A stretch of 64,000 bases of DNA from Photobacterium profundum (GCF_003026285.1 NZ_PYOD01000023.1:1-64000), one strand, 5' to 3'; positions 15,780-25,544 are shown, counted from the first letter of the stretch. Numbers and translations: made by a program. The notes: generated from the sequence alone by a model not told the origin.

Positions 15780-16867
15780 TAGTTTTGCTCTGCCATCGCA
15801 GCCAGTTCGTCTGCTTGGTGTTCTTGAATAACAGGTTGAATCAAGCTATCCAGATCCCCTTCCATCACTTCATTCAAACGATAAAGGGTTAAGGTGATAC
15901 GGTGGTCCGATACACGTCCCTGAGGATAGTTATACGTACGAATACGGTCTGAACGATCACCTGAACCAAGTAGATTACGACGCGTGCTTGCTTCTTCTGC
16001 ATGTCGTTTTTCTTCTTCAGCTTTAATAATACGTGCTGCAAGAACAGACATTGCCTTCGCTTTGTTCTTATGCTGTGAGCGTTCATCCTGACATTCAACC
16101 ACAATACCCGTTGGTAAGTGAGTAATACGAATAGCAGAGTCAGTCGTGTTGACGTGCTGACCACCCGCGCCTGATGAACGGAACGTATCTATTTTTAGAT
16201 CGCCAGTATTAATTTCAGGAATTTCCGCTTCAGGAATTTCAGGCATTACCGCAACAGTACATGCTGAAGTGTGGACACGGCCTTGTGATTCTGTCGCTGG
16301 TACACGCTGTACACGGTGACCACCAGACTCAAATTTCAATATGCCGTAAGCGCCATCGCCACTAACCTTCGCAATCATTTCTTTGTAACCGCCCTGCTCG
16401 GAACGGTTTTCATTGATCACTTCAATACGCCAGCCACGACGCTCTGCATATCGACTGTACATACGGAATAAATCACCCGCAAAAATACCCGCTTCATCAC
16501 CACCTGCACCGGCACGAATTTCAACAAAACAGTTACGATCATCGTTAGGATCTTTAGGAATCAATAGCACCTGAAGTTCATCTTCAAGACGAAGAATATT
16601 TGCTTTTGATTCTTTAACTTCTTCTTGTGCCATTTCACGCATTTCAGGATCATCTTCTTTCGCCATTTCTTCTGCGGCTTCAAGATCATCTTTTGCGCCC
16701 AAATAAGCCTGGAAGCATTGCGTAATGTCTTCTAACTGAGAGTATTCTTTAGACAACGCTCGGAACTTGTTTTGATCACTGAGAATGCCTGGGTCGCCAA
16801 GCAAATGTTGAATTTCTTCGTAACGCTCAACCAGGGTTTCTAATTTAACTAAAATTGATGATTTCAT
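15779..16867 (-). CDS. prfA: Peptide chain release factor 1
   Basis: 362 residues, close to E. coli RF1 (360). It carries the GGQ loop in FRSSGAGGQHVNTTDSA (near residue 235), which triggers peptidyl-tRNA hydrolysis, and the upstream GGHRVQRVPATESQGRVHTS block including the PAT codon-recognition tripeptide for UAA/UAG. It lies 12 bp after hemA and overlaps prmC, the enzyme that methylates its GGQ, by one base. Confidence 0.98.
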   Translation of the reverse strand: MKSSILVKLETLVERYEEIQHLLGDPGILSDQNKFRALSKEYSQLEDITQCFQAYLGAKDDLEAAEEMAKEDDPEMREMAQEEVKESKANILRLEDELQVLLIPKDPNDDRNCFVEIRAGAGGDEAGIFAGDLFRMYSRYAERRGWRIEVINENRSEQGGYKEMIAKVSGDGAYGILKFESGGHRVQRVPATESQGRVHTSACTVAVMPEIPEAEIPEINTGDLKIDTFRSSGAGGQHVNTTDSAIRITHLPTGIVVECQDERSQHKNKAKAMSVLAARIIKAEEEKRHAEEASTRRNLLGSGDRSDRIRTYNYPQGRVSDHRITLTLYRLNEVMEGDLDSLIQPVIQEHQADELAAMAEQN

Positions 16868-16879
16868 AGGATCTTTAAA

Positions 16880-18142
16880 TTAATCTTTAATCGAGTCCAA
16901 ACCCAGCGTTTCACGAATAACAGACAGTTTTTCCGGTTCACCATTGTGAGCCGCCTGCTGCATCGCACGGGTTGGCGCATGAATGAGTTTATTGGTCAAT
17001 TTATTACTTAATTCAGCCAATACTTTCTCAGGAGCCACGCCATTAGCAATAGCTTGTAAGCTTCGGCTTAGCATGTCATTTTTGATATCATCGGCAAAAC
17101 AACGATACTGACGAATACTATCGACAGCTTCCAGTGAACGTAACCAACTCATGAAAGCTGCACTTTCTTCACTGATAATTGCTTCCGCTTGGATGGCGGC
17201 TACCTTACGTTGTTCTCGGTTTTTTTCAATGATGCTGTGTAAGTCATCCACTGTATATAAATACACATCATTTAAATCACCTACTTCCGCTTCAACATCA
17301 CGGGGAACCGCAATATCAACGAACAGCATTGGCTGATGTCGACGTGCTTTTATGGCTTTTTCTACCATACCTTTACCCACAATTGGTAAAGGGCTAGCCG
17401 TTGAACTAATCACAATATCTGCACGGTGTAAGTGTTCTGGTATATCTGGTAAGCCAATCACTTCTGCGCCAAACTCTTCAGCTAAATTGGCCGCTCGCTC
17501 TTTCGTTCGATTCGCAACAATTAACTTATTACAGCCTTGCTCGACTAAATGGCGAGAAACAAGTTCGATTGTTTCACCTGCCCCGACCAACAGCACAGTA
17601 GCATCAGAAAGAGACTCAAAAATTTGTTTGGCTAATGTACAAGCAGCGTAAGCAACCGATACAGCGTTTCCGCCAATATCCGTTTCAGTGCGAACACGCT
17701 TCGCAACAGTGAATGTTTTGTGGAACAGCTTTTCTAGTGTGCCATGAATTGCATCATACTCTTGCGAGGAAGAATATGACTGCTTTACTTGACCTAAAAT
17801 CTGAGGTTCACCAAGTACTAACGAATCAAGCCCACAAGCAACGCGCATTAAATGGCGTGCAGCAGCTTGTTCTTCATGAAAATACAAACTTGGCAAAATC
17901 TCTTCTGCTGATAGCTGATGAAATTTCGCTAACCAGTCAATCATGACACCCGGGCCTGAATGCGTTACATCACAGTACACTTCCGTTCGGTTGCAAGTAG
18001 ATACAATAATGCTACTTGTCACCTCAGGGTGTGACTCTAACTGCTGTAGCGCTTCTTTCAGTTTATCTGGTGAGAAAGCTACTTTTTCACGCAAATCGAC
18101 AGAAGCTGTGTTGTGGTTTATACCTAATGCAAGCAGGGTCAT
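16880..18142 (-). CDS. hemA: Glutamyl-tRNA reductase HemA
   Basis: 420 residues. It reduces glutamyl-tRNA to glutamate-1-semialdehyde, the first committed step of tetrapyrrole synthesis. The N-terminal catalytic block is STCNRTEVYCD with the nucleophilic Cys near 50. The NADPH Rossmann segment reads VLLVGAGETIELVSRHLVEQ. The C-terminal dimerisation helices are present. It is the first gene of the operon and diverges from lolB, as in E. coli. Confidence 0.97.
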   Translation of the reverse strand: MTLLALGINHNTASVDLREKVAFSPDKLKEALQQLESHPEVTSSIIVSTCNRTEVYCDVTHSGPGVMIDWLAKFHQLSAEEILPSLYFHEEQAAARHLMRVACGLDSLVLGEPQILGQVKQSYSSSQEYDAIHGTLEKLFHKTFTVAKRVRTETDIGGNAVSVAYAACTLAKQIFESLSDATVLLVGAGETIELVSRHLVEQGCNKLIVANRTKERAANLAEEFGAEVIGLPDIPEHLHRADIVISSTASPLPIVGKGMVEKAIKARRHQPMLFVDIAVPRDVEAEVGDLNDVYLYTVDDLHSIIEKNREQRKVAAIQAEAIISEESAAFMSWLRSLEAVDSIRQYRCFADDIKNDMLSRSLQAIANGVAPEKVLAELSNKLTNKLIHAPTRAMQQAAHNGEPEKLSVIRETLGLDSIKD

Positions 18143-18527
18143 GGAGACAGGTTACCAACTTCGCCAGTGAAAGATCTAAGGGGGGATTTTACTTGATGCC
18201 CCACCGTAATAAAAGGCAACAGATGTAATCGTTCCATGATAACCCCATATTTGTAGAGTATTAAATACAATATTTCCATGCATCTCCCCATGCAATACCC
18301 TTTTGACCAAGTATTAAACATCCTAGAAAAACGATGTAATCGTATGAATAGAAATAAAAAAACACAAATTAAAAACTAAATACCTTGTCTTAAACAAGTC
18401 AAAGATTCACCGCGTATAACAAAAAAAAAATTTATGATAAACACACCAATGAAATTACATTTTTATTTGGCTTATCGATTAATTAACGCTATTGTTTGCG
18501 CAAAAGCACTCATCGAGTCACTGTATT
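18143..18527. other. hemA-lolB divergent control region
   Basis: A 385-bp AT-rich gap with no credible ORF. It must hold the divergent promoters for hemA (minus) and lolB (plus). A dyad CTTGT-N5-ACAAG lies at 18384-18398. TATAAC at 18415-18420 could be a -10 towards lolB, but no good -35 sits at standard spacing. I cannot assign promoters firmly. Confidence 0.45.
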
Positions 18528-19163
18528 ATGTCTGCAATATTTTCTACTCTAATTCCTGCTAAACGCTCATGGTATTTTATCGTTTTGCCACTTTGTTTAT
18601 CCCTTCTTGCAGGCTGTGCGCAACAAGCACCAATAGCAACGACAACCGATTGGGCAACTCACGAGAAGGCCCTAGAAAACCTATCTCGATATGATGCCAA
18701 AGGAAAATTGGGCTATAAAGCACCGAAATTACGTTTTGGTGGCAATATGATTTGGCAAACAACACCCAATAGTGACAAATTGTTGTTAACCAATTTTCTA
18801 GGTAAAACATTACTTAAGTTAGACGCTACACCCAAAATGACAACCTTAGTTGATTATGATGGTAAGCAACACTCAGGCGCTGATGCATCAGAATTAGTTC
18901 GTGAATTAACCGGAATAAACCTGCCTATAGAACAAATGCGTGACTGGTTAATTGGTTTACCTACCGCTGCTGATACTTATCAACTGAACCCTCAAGATCG
19001 GGTGGCATACTTAGCAAAAAACGTCGATGGACAAACATGGGAAATGGATTATCAAGAATACGATTATTCCACTTATCCCTCGCTACCAAAGCGCATGGTG
19101 CTCACACAAGATAAACAACAAATCACTCTTATAATTAACGAGTGGGATATCCATAAGAAATGA
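18528..19163 (+). CDS. lolB: Outer-membrane lipoprotein receptor LolB
   Basis: 211 residues starting at the ATG at 18528; a TTG further upstream would add 12 poor residues. The signal peptide with lipobox LLAGCAQ fixes the mature N-terminal Cys near residue 30. The mature part follows LolB: YDAKGKLGYKAPKLRFGGNM, then LLTNFLGKTLLKLD containing the exposed hydrophobic loop, then a C-terminal sheet. LolB accepts lipoproteins from LolA and inserts them into the outer membrane. The stop overlaps the ispE start (ATGA), so ispE is translationally coupled. Confidence 0.95.
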   Translation: MSAIFSTLIPAKRSWYFIVLPLCLSLLAGCAQQAPIATTTDWATHEKALENLSRYDAKGKLGYKAPKLRFGGNMIWQTTPNSDKLLLTNFLGKTLLKLDATPKMTTLVDYDGKQHSGADASELVRELTGINLPIEQMRDWLIGLPTAADTYQLNPQDRVAYLAKNVDGQTWEMDYQEYDYSTYPSLPKRMVLTQDKQQITLIINEWDIHKK

Positions 19164-20062
19164 CAATGACTGTGAATAATCAATCAAATTACTCCCCTAT
19201 TTTTAATCGTCAAACACGTTGGCCTTCTCCTGCAAAACTGAACCTTTTTTTATATATTACAGGACAACGACCGAACGGTTATCATGAGCTCCAAACGCTG
19301 TTTCAATTTTTAGATTATGGCGATACATTAACAATTACAGCAACCAATACATCGGCTATCACAATCAACCCAGCCATTGAAGGCGTGAACACCGAAGATA
19401 ACCTTATCTATCGCGCTGCTGATGCATTGCGTCAAGCTACAGGGACGACATTTGGCGCTCATGTAGAAATTGATAAGATTTTACCGATGGGGGGAGGATT
19501 AGGCGGTGGCTCATCAAACGCTGCGACCACACTGATTGCACTCAATTACTTGTGGCAAACCCAGCTAGATTTAAATGAATTAGCGGATATTGGGCTTGCA
19601 TTAGGAGCTGATGTACCCGTCTTTGTGAAAGGTTTAAGTGCATTTGCTGAAGGTGTGGGTGAAAAATTGCAGCCTGCCACGCCTAAAGAAAAATGGTTTT
19701 TAGTCACAAAACCAAATGTAAACATTGCAACTGTTGATATTTTCACCCATCCCGATTTAATTAGAAATACTGAAAAACGTAGTCTGGAAGCCCTTTTAGC
19801 AGGCGTTTACGAAAACGATTGCGAAAAAATTGTCAGAAGACTGCATCCCGAGGTTGATAAGGCGGTTTCGTGGCTGTTAGAATACGCGCCGTCGAGATTG
19901 ACTGGCACAGGCGCTTGTGTGTTTGCTGAATTTAGCTCTCAACAAGAAGCTGATGCCATTTTAAAGAAATTACCTAACTGGCTCCACGGATTTGTCGCTA
20001 AAGGTGTTAATACATCTCCCCTGATGACAACCCTGCACGTACATTCTACGGATTGTCAGTAA
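19160..20062 (+). CDS. ispE: 4-diphosphocytidyl-2-C-methyl-D-erythritol kinase IspE
   Basis: 300 residues. This GHMP kinase of the MEP isoprenoid pathway phosphorylates CDP-ME at the 2-hydroxyl. Seen: SPAKLNLFLYITGQRPNGYH substrate strand, ATP loop PMGGGLGGGSSNAA (near 108-121) and C-terminal RLTGTGACVFAEF. The start at 19160 overlaps the lolB stop; an internal ATG two codons later is an alternative. prs follows after 32 bp in the conserved lolB-ispE-prs order. Confidence 0.97.
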   Translation: MTMTVNNQSNYSPIFNRQTRWPSPAKLNLFLYITGQRPNGYHELQTLFQFLDYGDTLTITATNTSAITINPAIEGVNTEDNLIYRAADALRQATGTTFGAHVEIDKILPMGGGLGGGSSNAATTLIALNYLWQTQLDLNELADIGLALGADVPVFVKGLSAFAEGVGEKLQPATPKEKWFLVTKPNVNIATVDIFTHPDLIRNTEKRSLEALLAGVYENDCEKIVRRLHPEVDKAVSWLLEYAPSRLTGTGACVFAEFSSQQEADAILKKLPNWLHGFVAKGVNTSPLMTTLHVHSTDCQ

Positions 20063-20094
20063 CTACAACTTGGACGCAACCTGAGGTTTCCACC

Positions 20095-21042
20095 GTGCCT
20101 GATATGAAGCTGTTTGCTGGTAACGCTACACCAGAACTAGCCCAACGCATTGCTGACCGTCTTTACATTTCACTAGGAGATGCGACAGTTAATCGTTTTT
20201 CCGATGGTGAAGTATGCGTTCAGATTAATGAAAACGTTCGTGGTAGTGACGTATTCATTATTCAATCAACTTGTGCGCCAACCAATGACAACCTAATGGA
20301 ATTGGTTGTGATGATCGATGCACTACGCCGCGCTTCTGCTGGTCGTATTACTGCTGTAATTCCTTACTTCGGTTATGCTCGCCAAGATCGTCGCGTACGT
20401 TCTGCTCGTGTGCCAATCACAGCTAAAGTAGTTGCCGATTTCCTTTCTAACGTAGGTGTTGACCGCGTTCTAACTGTTGACTTACACGCAGAGCAAATTC
20501 AAGGCTTCTTCGATGTACCTGTAGACAACGTATTCGGTAGCCCAGTTCTTCTTGAAGACATACTAGCGAAAAACCTGGAAGATCCAGTGGTTGTTTCTCC
20601 AGATATCGGTGGTGTTGTACGTGCTCGTGCAATCGCTAAGCTACTTGATGATACTGATATTGCGATTATCGATAAACGTCGCCCACGTGCGAACGTTTCT
20701 CAGGTAATGCACCTTATCGGTGACGTTGAAGGGCGTGACTGTATCATCGTTGATGATATGATCGATACTGGCGGTACATTATGTAAAGCTGCAGAAGCAC
20801 TTAAAGATCGTGGCGCTAAGCGTGTATTCGCTTATGCGACTCACCCTGTGTTCTCTGGTAGTGCCGTTAAGAACATCAGCGAATCAGTTATCGATGAAGT
20901 TATCGTGACTGACTCTATCCCACTGTCAAAAGAAATCGTAGCTACAGGCCGTGTATCTGTACTTACTCTTTCTGGCATGCTTGCTGAAGCGATTCGTCGT
21001 ATCAGCAATGAAGAGTCTATTTCTGCGATGTTTGAGCACTAA
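20095..21042 (+). CDS. prs: Ribose-phosphate pyrophosphokinase (PRPP synthetase)
   Basis: 315 residues from a GTG start at 20095, exactly the E. coli length and N-terminus (PDMKLFAGNATPELAQ). TGAGGT lies 7 nt upstream; a longer frame from 20053 is not needed. It makes PRPP from ribose 5-phosphate and ATP for nucleotide, NAD, His and Trp synthesis. Key motifs are PYFGYARQDRR (ATP flexible loop) and CIIVDDMIDTGGT (PRPP-binding loop). It has its own terminator. Codon use is strongly biased, as expected for a highly expressed gene. Confidence 0.98.
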   Translation: MPDMKLFAGNATPELAQRIADRLYISLGDATVNRFSDGEVCVQINENVRGSDVFIIQSTCAPTNDNLMELVVMIDALRRASAGRITAVIPYFGYARQDRRVRSARVPITAKVVADFLSNVGVDRVLTVDLHAEQIQGFFDVPVDNVFGSPVLLEDILAKNLEDPVVVSPDIGGVVRARAIAKLLDDTDIAIIDKRRPRANVSQVMHLIGDVEGRDCIIVDDMIDTGGTLCKAAEALKDRGAKRVFAYATHPVFSGSAVKNISESVIDEVIVTDSIPLSKEIVATGRVSVLTLSGMLAEAIRRISNEESISAMFEH

Positions 21043-21077
21043 TCATTAGTTTGCTCAATAGATAAAATCTTTAAATG

Positions 21078-21106
21078 AAAACGCCTCCGTCATACGGGGG
21101 CGTTTT
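21078..21106 (+). terminator. prs terminator
   Basis: AAAACGCCTCCG (21078-21089) pairs with CGGGGGCGTTTT (21095-21106), with one G-T wobble, then a T-run, 36 bp after the prs stop. Confidence 0.9.
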
Positions 21107-21297
21107 TTTATTTATTTTTATAAAACGAATCAAAAAAAATTAATACGAAATCTGTTTATTTCTCTACTAAGCCCTCAAAAATACACTTTACTCAAAACAT
21201 TAGAGTCCCAGCTCCAACATTTGTCACATTAACAAGATAACCTCTTGTATATATTGCAGACCCTGCGTGATACACATCTAATAAAAAGGGACAAAGG

Positions 21298-23322
21298 ATG
21301 AACTTTTCGAAACCATTAATTGTTTTATCAATCGGCTTAGCACTTGCTGGCTGTAACTCAGACAGCAACTCAACCACAGATAAAACACAGCCAGCGGCAC
21401 CATTTGATTTAACCATTGCACATGTTAACGATACTCACTCTAGCTTTGACGCAGTAAAATCCAGTTTTAAAGTCGCCAAAACCACCGTGTACAACGAATT
21501 TGGTGGCCACCCTCGCCTACTGACCAAAGCTAACGCCTACAAAGAAGAAGCCAAAACTAACGACGACAGCATTCTATTTCTTCATGGCGGAGATGCGTGG
21601 CAAGGCAGCGCATATTTCAAGCTAAATGAAGGTAAAATGAATGCCGATATTCTAAGCCAAATGGGCCTAGATGCCATGGCTCTAGGTAACCATGAATTTG
21701 ATCTTGATAATGAAAAACTAAACAGTTTTATTGGCTCAATTAATTTTCCTGTTCTTGCGGCAAACATCGACACAAGCAAAGATGCAGATCTGAAAGATCA
21801 AACCAACCTAAAGCCATACGTTGTTTATGCATTTAACGGCAACGAGAAAGAGTTGGTAACCGATCTGGACAACCTACCAGAAGGTAAGCAAATTGCAGCC
21901 ATCTTCGGCTTGGTATTGGACGACATGCCAAATATTGCACCAAACACTGGGGATGTTGAATTCAAAGACATGGTGGAGTCAGCTCAATCAACCGTTGATA
22001 TGCTAAAAACCAAGGGAATTAACAAAGTTATCGCAGTTACACACATCGGTAATGCCGTAGATTTAGACGTAGCGTCTAAAGTGAATGGTATCGATCTAAT
22101 TGTAGGCGGTCACTCACACACCCTATTAGGGGACTTTACTAACCTAGGACTGTCTAACAACGGTACCTACGCCAAGATGGTAACCAACCCTGACGGTAAA
22201 GGTCTAACATGTGTTGTTCAGGCTGGTGAATACGCCCAGGCGATTGGTAAAACTGAAGTATCATTTGATGCCGAAGGCGAAATTACACGCTGTGGTGGTA
22301 ACAATACCTTACTGACTAACGATGAGTTTTACGACGATGCTGCTCGAGATACTGGCAGCAAATTTACCGACCAAGAAACAGCAAGCGTTGTCAGCTTCAT
22401 TGAAGGTCAAGATAATATCGCCGTTACAGAAGAAGAAGCTAAATTACGCGCTCACATTAATACCACATACAAGCCCGATTTTGATGCCGCCTACGGTGAA
22501 ATCATTGCCATAGTACCAAATGATATCAACCACGAGCGTCGCCCTGGTGATGGTGGTACAGATGCACACGGCTCAGACGTAGCACCTATCGTTGCTGCAG
22601 GACAGTACTACTGGGCAGCGACTTCTGAGGTACAAACTATTCTTAACGCTAATGGCATCAACAGTGTCGACTTTTCTCTAGTCGGTGCTGGTGGTGTCCG
22701 TACCAATATTATGTCTGGTGACTACCGTGAAGGAAATGTATCTCTAGAACTTCTGCCTTTCTCGAACTTCATCTCAGTGCTACCAGTAGAAGGCTCTGTG
22801 ATTAAAGATCTTATTGCTAGCACGATTGAAGCAACACTGCCAGAAGGCGCTCACGCTGGTAAATTCCCATACGGTGGTAATCTACGCTATACCTTTACCG
22901 AAACCGTAGCTGGCACATCCGGCAAACTAGACTCAGTCGAAGTCAATACTGGTACCCTTGAAGTGCCTGCATGGACTCCATTGGTAGATAATACGACCTA
23001 CAACGTATCAATGAACAGCTACAACGCATCAGGCAATGACGGTTGGACAGCGCTATATGACGCACAAACAAGCGATTCTGGCCGAGTTGACCTTGCGTTT
23101 GTCGACGGAAAACTTACAGCCTTCCCTGTTAGCCATTTAGAAAAAGATGGCAATGACAAGACTATCGTCAAGTACGAAGGTGAAGATCTAGACTGTAAAG
23201 ACGAGACTAAAGACATCGTATGTAATACCGACGCACAAGCAGTGATCGATTACATCGCAGCAGAGCAGAAGACCTTGACGCCAATCAGCTACGAAACTGT
23301 AACACTGAACCGCGTCAAGTAA
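21298..23322 (+). CDS. Large lipoprotein 5'-nucleotidase / metallophosphatase
   Basis: 674 residues. A signal peptide with lipobox LAGCNSDS is followed by an Asp/Ser/Thr linker. The metallophosphatase domain shows HVNDTHSSFD, GGDAWQGSAYF, LGNHEFDLDNE, THIGNAV and GGHSHTLLGDF, all dimetal ligands present. The C-terminal nucleotidase domain has GAGGVRTNIMSGD and NSYNASGNDGW. It is about 115 residues longer than the nucleotidase at 3664, with extra segments in the linker and C-terminus. It lies between prs and pth with its own terminator, so it is an independent unit. Predicted role: hydrolysis of extracellular nucleotides or related phosphoesters at the cell surface; exact substrate unknown. 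Confidence 0.9.
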   Translation: MNFSKPLIVLSIGLALAGCNSDSNSTTDKTQPAAPFDLTIAHVNDTHSSFDAVKSSFKVAKTTVYNEFGGHPRLLTKANAYKEEAKTNDDSILFLHGGDAWQGSAYFKLNEGKMNADILSQMGLDAMALGNHEFDLDNEKLNSFIGSINFPVLAANIDTSKDADLKDQTNLKPYVVYAFNGNEKELVTDLDNLPEGKQIAAIFGLVLDDMPNIAPNTGDVEFKDMVESAQSTVDMLKTKGINKVIAVTHIGNAVDLDVASKVNGIDLIVGGHSHTLLGDFTNLGLSNNGTYAKMVTNPDGKGLTCVVQAGEYAQAIGKTEVSFDAEGEITRCGGNNTLLTNDEFYDDAARDTGSKFTDQETASVVSFIEGQDNIAVTEEEAKLRAHINTTYKPDFDAAYGEIIAIVPNDINHERRPGDGGTDAHGSDVAPIVAAGQYYWAATSEVQTILNANGINSVDFSLVGAGGVRTNIMSGDYREGNVSLELLPFSNFISVLPVEGSVIKDLIASTIEATLPEGAHAGKFPYGGNLRYTFTETVAGTSGKLDSVEVNTGTLEVPAWTPLVDNTTYNVSMNSYNASGNDGWTALYDAQTSDSGRVDLAFVDGKLTAFPVSHLEKDGNDKTIVKYEGEDLDCKDETKDIVCNTDAQAVIDYIAAEQKTLTPISYETVTLNRVK

Positions 23323-23347
23323 CCTCAAACAATTTACCCTGCGTAAT

Positions 23348-23377
23348 AAAAATGCCTCGCACATGCGGGGCGTTTTT
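23348..23377 (+). terminator. Terminator of the large nucleotidase gene
   Basis: AAAAATGCCTCGCA and the facing TGCGGGGCGTTTTT form a stem with a short loop and T-run, 26 bp after the stop codon. Confidence 0.88.
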
Positions 23378-23408
23378 CGTCCTAACATATCAATCTTGGT
23401 CTGTTTGG

Positions 23409-23414
23409 TATAAC
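23409..23414 (+). promoter_or_regulatory. Probable extended -10 of pth
   Basis: TATAAC is preceded by TGG (TGN extended -10 element), 40-45 bp upstream of the pth start. I do not see a convincing -35, which extended -10 promoters often lack. Confidence 0.4.
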
Positions 23415-23453
23415 ATACGCGCGTTTTAAGCCCCTAAGACTTGAGAGACAAGC

Positions 23454-24044
23454 GTGAGTAATAATATTCGTCTATTAGTTGGCCTGGCAAATCCCGGTGC
23501 CGAGTATGCTAAAACCCGCCATAATGCGGGAGCATGGGTCGTACAAGAACTGGCTCGAGTGCACAATGTTACTCTACGAGAAGAATCAAAGTACTTCGGT
23601 GTAACTGGCAGAATCACAACAAATGGACAGGATCTTCGCTTGTTGATCCCAACAACATACATGAACCTATCAGGTAAATCGGTCGCTGCTTTAGCTAATT
23701 TTTTTCAAATCAAACCGGAAGAAATCCTTATTGCTCATGACGAACTCGATTTACCACCAGGCGTAGCTAAATTTAAAAAAGGCGGCGGACATGGTGGTCA
23801 TAACGGCTTACGTGACACTATAAGCAAAATGGGTAACAACAAAGAATTCTATCGCTTGCGTGTTGGTATTGGGCATCCAGGCGATAAAAATAAGGTTGCA
23901 AACTTTGTGCTAGGCAAAGCACCAGTCAAAGAACAAGAGTGTATTGATGCCGCTGTTGATGAAGCAGTCCGCTGCATGGATATCTTGTTAAATGATGGGC
24001 TGAACAAAGCGCAAAACAGACTACATTCATTCAAAGCTGAATAA
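23454..24044 (+). CDS. pth: Peptidyl-tRNA hydrolase
   Basis: 196 residues from a GTG start (VSNNIRLLVGLANPG). It recycles peptidyl-tRNA released from stalled ribosomes. Seen: GLANPGAEYAKTRHNAG with the catalytic His, TYMNLSGKSV, HDELDLPPG with the catalytic Asp, and GGHGGHNGLRD. The pth-ychF order is standard. The large nucleotidase gene separates it from prs and carries its own terminator. Confidence 0.97.
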   Translation: MSNNIRLLVGLANPGAEYAKTRHNAGAWVVQELARVHNVTLREESKYFGVTGRITTNGQDLRLLIPTTYMNLSGKSVAALANFFQIKPEEILIAHDELDLPPGVAKFKKGGGHGGHNGLRDTISKMGNNKEFYRLRVGIGHPGDKNKVANFVLGKAPVKEQECIDAAVDEAVRCMDILLNDGLNKAQNRLHSFKAE

Positions 24045-24147
24045 GTCTACACTCTACTTTTTAAATAACGATTCAACTTGCTGTTACTTCAAAAGATAAC
24101 AACGAGATAGGTCGCTACGAAGATAATTACCAAAAGGGTTTCAAGCC

Positions 24148-25239
24148 ATGGGTTTTAAATGCGGTATCGTTGGTCTACCAAACGTTGGTAAGTCCACACT
24201 ATTCAATGCCTTAACTAAGGCTGGTATCGAAGCAGCAAACTTCCCGTTCTGTACTATCGAACCAAACACCGGCGTTGTACCTGTGCCAGATCTGCGTTTG
24301 GCTGCATTAGCAGAGATTGTTAAGCCAGAACGTATTCTGCCAACAACAATGGAATTTGTTGATATTGCGGGTCTAGTTGCTGGCGCATCGAAAGGCGAAG
24401 GTCTTGGTAACAAGTTCCTTGCTAACATTCGTGAAACTGATGCGATTGGTCACGTTGTTCGTTGTTTTGAAGATGACAACATTGTTCACGTAGCAGGAAA
24501 AATTAACCCTCTTGAAGATATCGAAGTTATCAACCTTGAGCTAGCGTTGGCTGATCTTGATACCTGTGAGCGTGCTATTTTCCGTCAGGCTAAAAGAGCG
24601 AAAGGCGGCGATAGCGAAGCTAAGTACGAAATTGCTGTTCTTGAAAAAATGCTACCAACATTGACTGAAGGCGGCATGGTGCGTTCTATCGAGTTATCGA
24701 AAGAAGAACTCGCAGCAATTGAATACCTACACTTCTTAACTGTAAAACCGACAATGTATATCGCAAACGTAAGCGAAGATGGTTTTGAAAATAACCCATT
24801 CCTAGACTTAGTTGTTGAATATGCCACGAAAGAAAATGCGATTGTCGTTCCTATCTGCGCAGCTATTGAATCTGAAATTGCTGAACTAGAAGATGCAGAC
24901 CGTGAAGAATTCCTCGCTGACATGGGAATCGAAGAACCGGGCCTAAACCGCGTAATTCGTTCTGGTTATGAGCTACTCACTCTGCAAACATATTTCACTG
25001 CCGGTGTTAAAGAAGTTCGCGCATGGACAATCCCTGTTGGTGCAACAGCACCACAAGCAGCAGGTAAGATCCACACTGATTTTGAAAAAGGCTTCATTCG
25101 TGCTGAAGTTATTGGATACGATTCGTTCATCGAATTCAAAGGCGAAAGCGGCGCTAAAGATGCAGGTAAATGGCGTCTAGAAGGTAAAGATTACATTGTT
25201 AAAGATGGCGATGTAGTTCACTTCCGCTTCAACGTTTAA
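24148..25239 (+). CDS. ychF: Ribosome-binding ATPase/GTPase YchF
   Basis: 363 residues, the usual YchF length. Walker A is GLPNVGKSTLFNAL, switch/G3 is DIAGLVAGASKGEGLGN, and a C-terminal TGS domain (about 278-361) ends VKDGDVVHFRFNV. YchF/OLA1 proteins are Obg-family P-loop enzymes that prefer ATP, bind ribosomes and modulate oxidative-stress responses. It sits 103 bp after pth and ends with a strong terminator. Confidence 0.97.
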   Translation: MGFKCGIVGLPNVGKSTLFNALTKAGIEAANFPFCTIEPNTGVVPVPDLRLAALAEIVKPERILPTTMEFVDIAGLVAGASKGEGLGNKFLANIRETDAIGHVVRCFEDDNIVHVAGKINPLEDIEVINLELALADLDTCERAIFRQAKRAKGGDSEAKYEIAVLEKMLPTLTEGGMVRSIELSKEELAAIEYLHFLTVKPTMYIANVSEDGFENNPFLDLVVEYATKENAIVVPICAAIESEIAELEDADREEFLADMGIEEPGLNRVIRSGYELLTLQTYFTAGVKEVRAWTIPVGATAPQAAGKIHTDFEKGFIRAEVIGYDSFIEFKGESGAKDAGKWRLEGKDYIVKDGDVVHFRFNV

Positions 25240-25280
25240 GGTAATTACTGACGAACATCAGCTTTTATCGCCCTAACACT

Positions 25281-25311
25281 ATAAGCTAGCAGAAATGCTA
25301 GCTTATTTTTT
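25281..25311 (+). terminator. ychF terminator
   Basis: ATAAGCTAGC (25281-25290) and GCTAGCTTAT (25297-25306) form a perfect 10-bp stem with a 6-nt loop followed by T6. Confidence 0.92.
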
Positions 25312-25456
25312 ATCTCTCGATAAATAATATGATAATCAGTAGCCTTTCGCGTTTGAACGATCTGGGATAAAAAATTGGTTTTCAGTTTGCCATTCGCCCA
25401 TTTCGCCCAAATAACAGTCGAACAAACGAATTTTAGGTAGATATTAAAAAAAACTG

Positions 25457-25492
25457 TTGACGGTTTTTGCTGGTATGAGCATAATGCGCCCC
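25457..25492 (+). promoter_or_regulatory. Promoter of the tRNA array, stringent type
   Basis: -35 TTGACG (25457-25462), 17-bp spacer, -10 CATAAT (25480-25485), then the GC-rich discriminator GCGCCCC. This is the classic layout of growth-rate and ppGpp-controlled stable-RNA promoters. The first tRNA starts about 55 bp downstream. Between the ychF terminator and this promoter I see no gene. Confidence 0.88.
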
Positions 25493-25544
25493 GTTCCCAA
25501 GACAGTGTTCACTCGTGAATATGGTCAAAAAGAACAAGAAACAT

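Noticed and set aside
18225..18300. Direct repeat TGCATGG upstream of hemA as a riboswitch or regulator site
   Set aside because: Two short imperfect copies without conserved structure; too weak to claim.
21225..21245. Pho box upstream of the large nucleotidase
   Set aside because: Only one half (TTGTCAC) resembles CTGTCAT; the second repeat is a poor match, so PhoB control is not supported.
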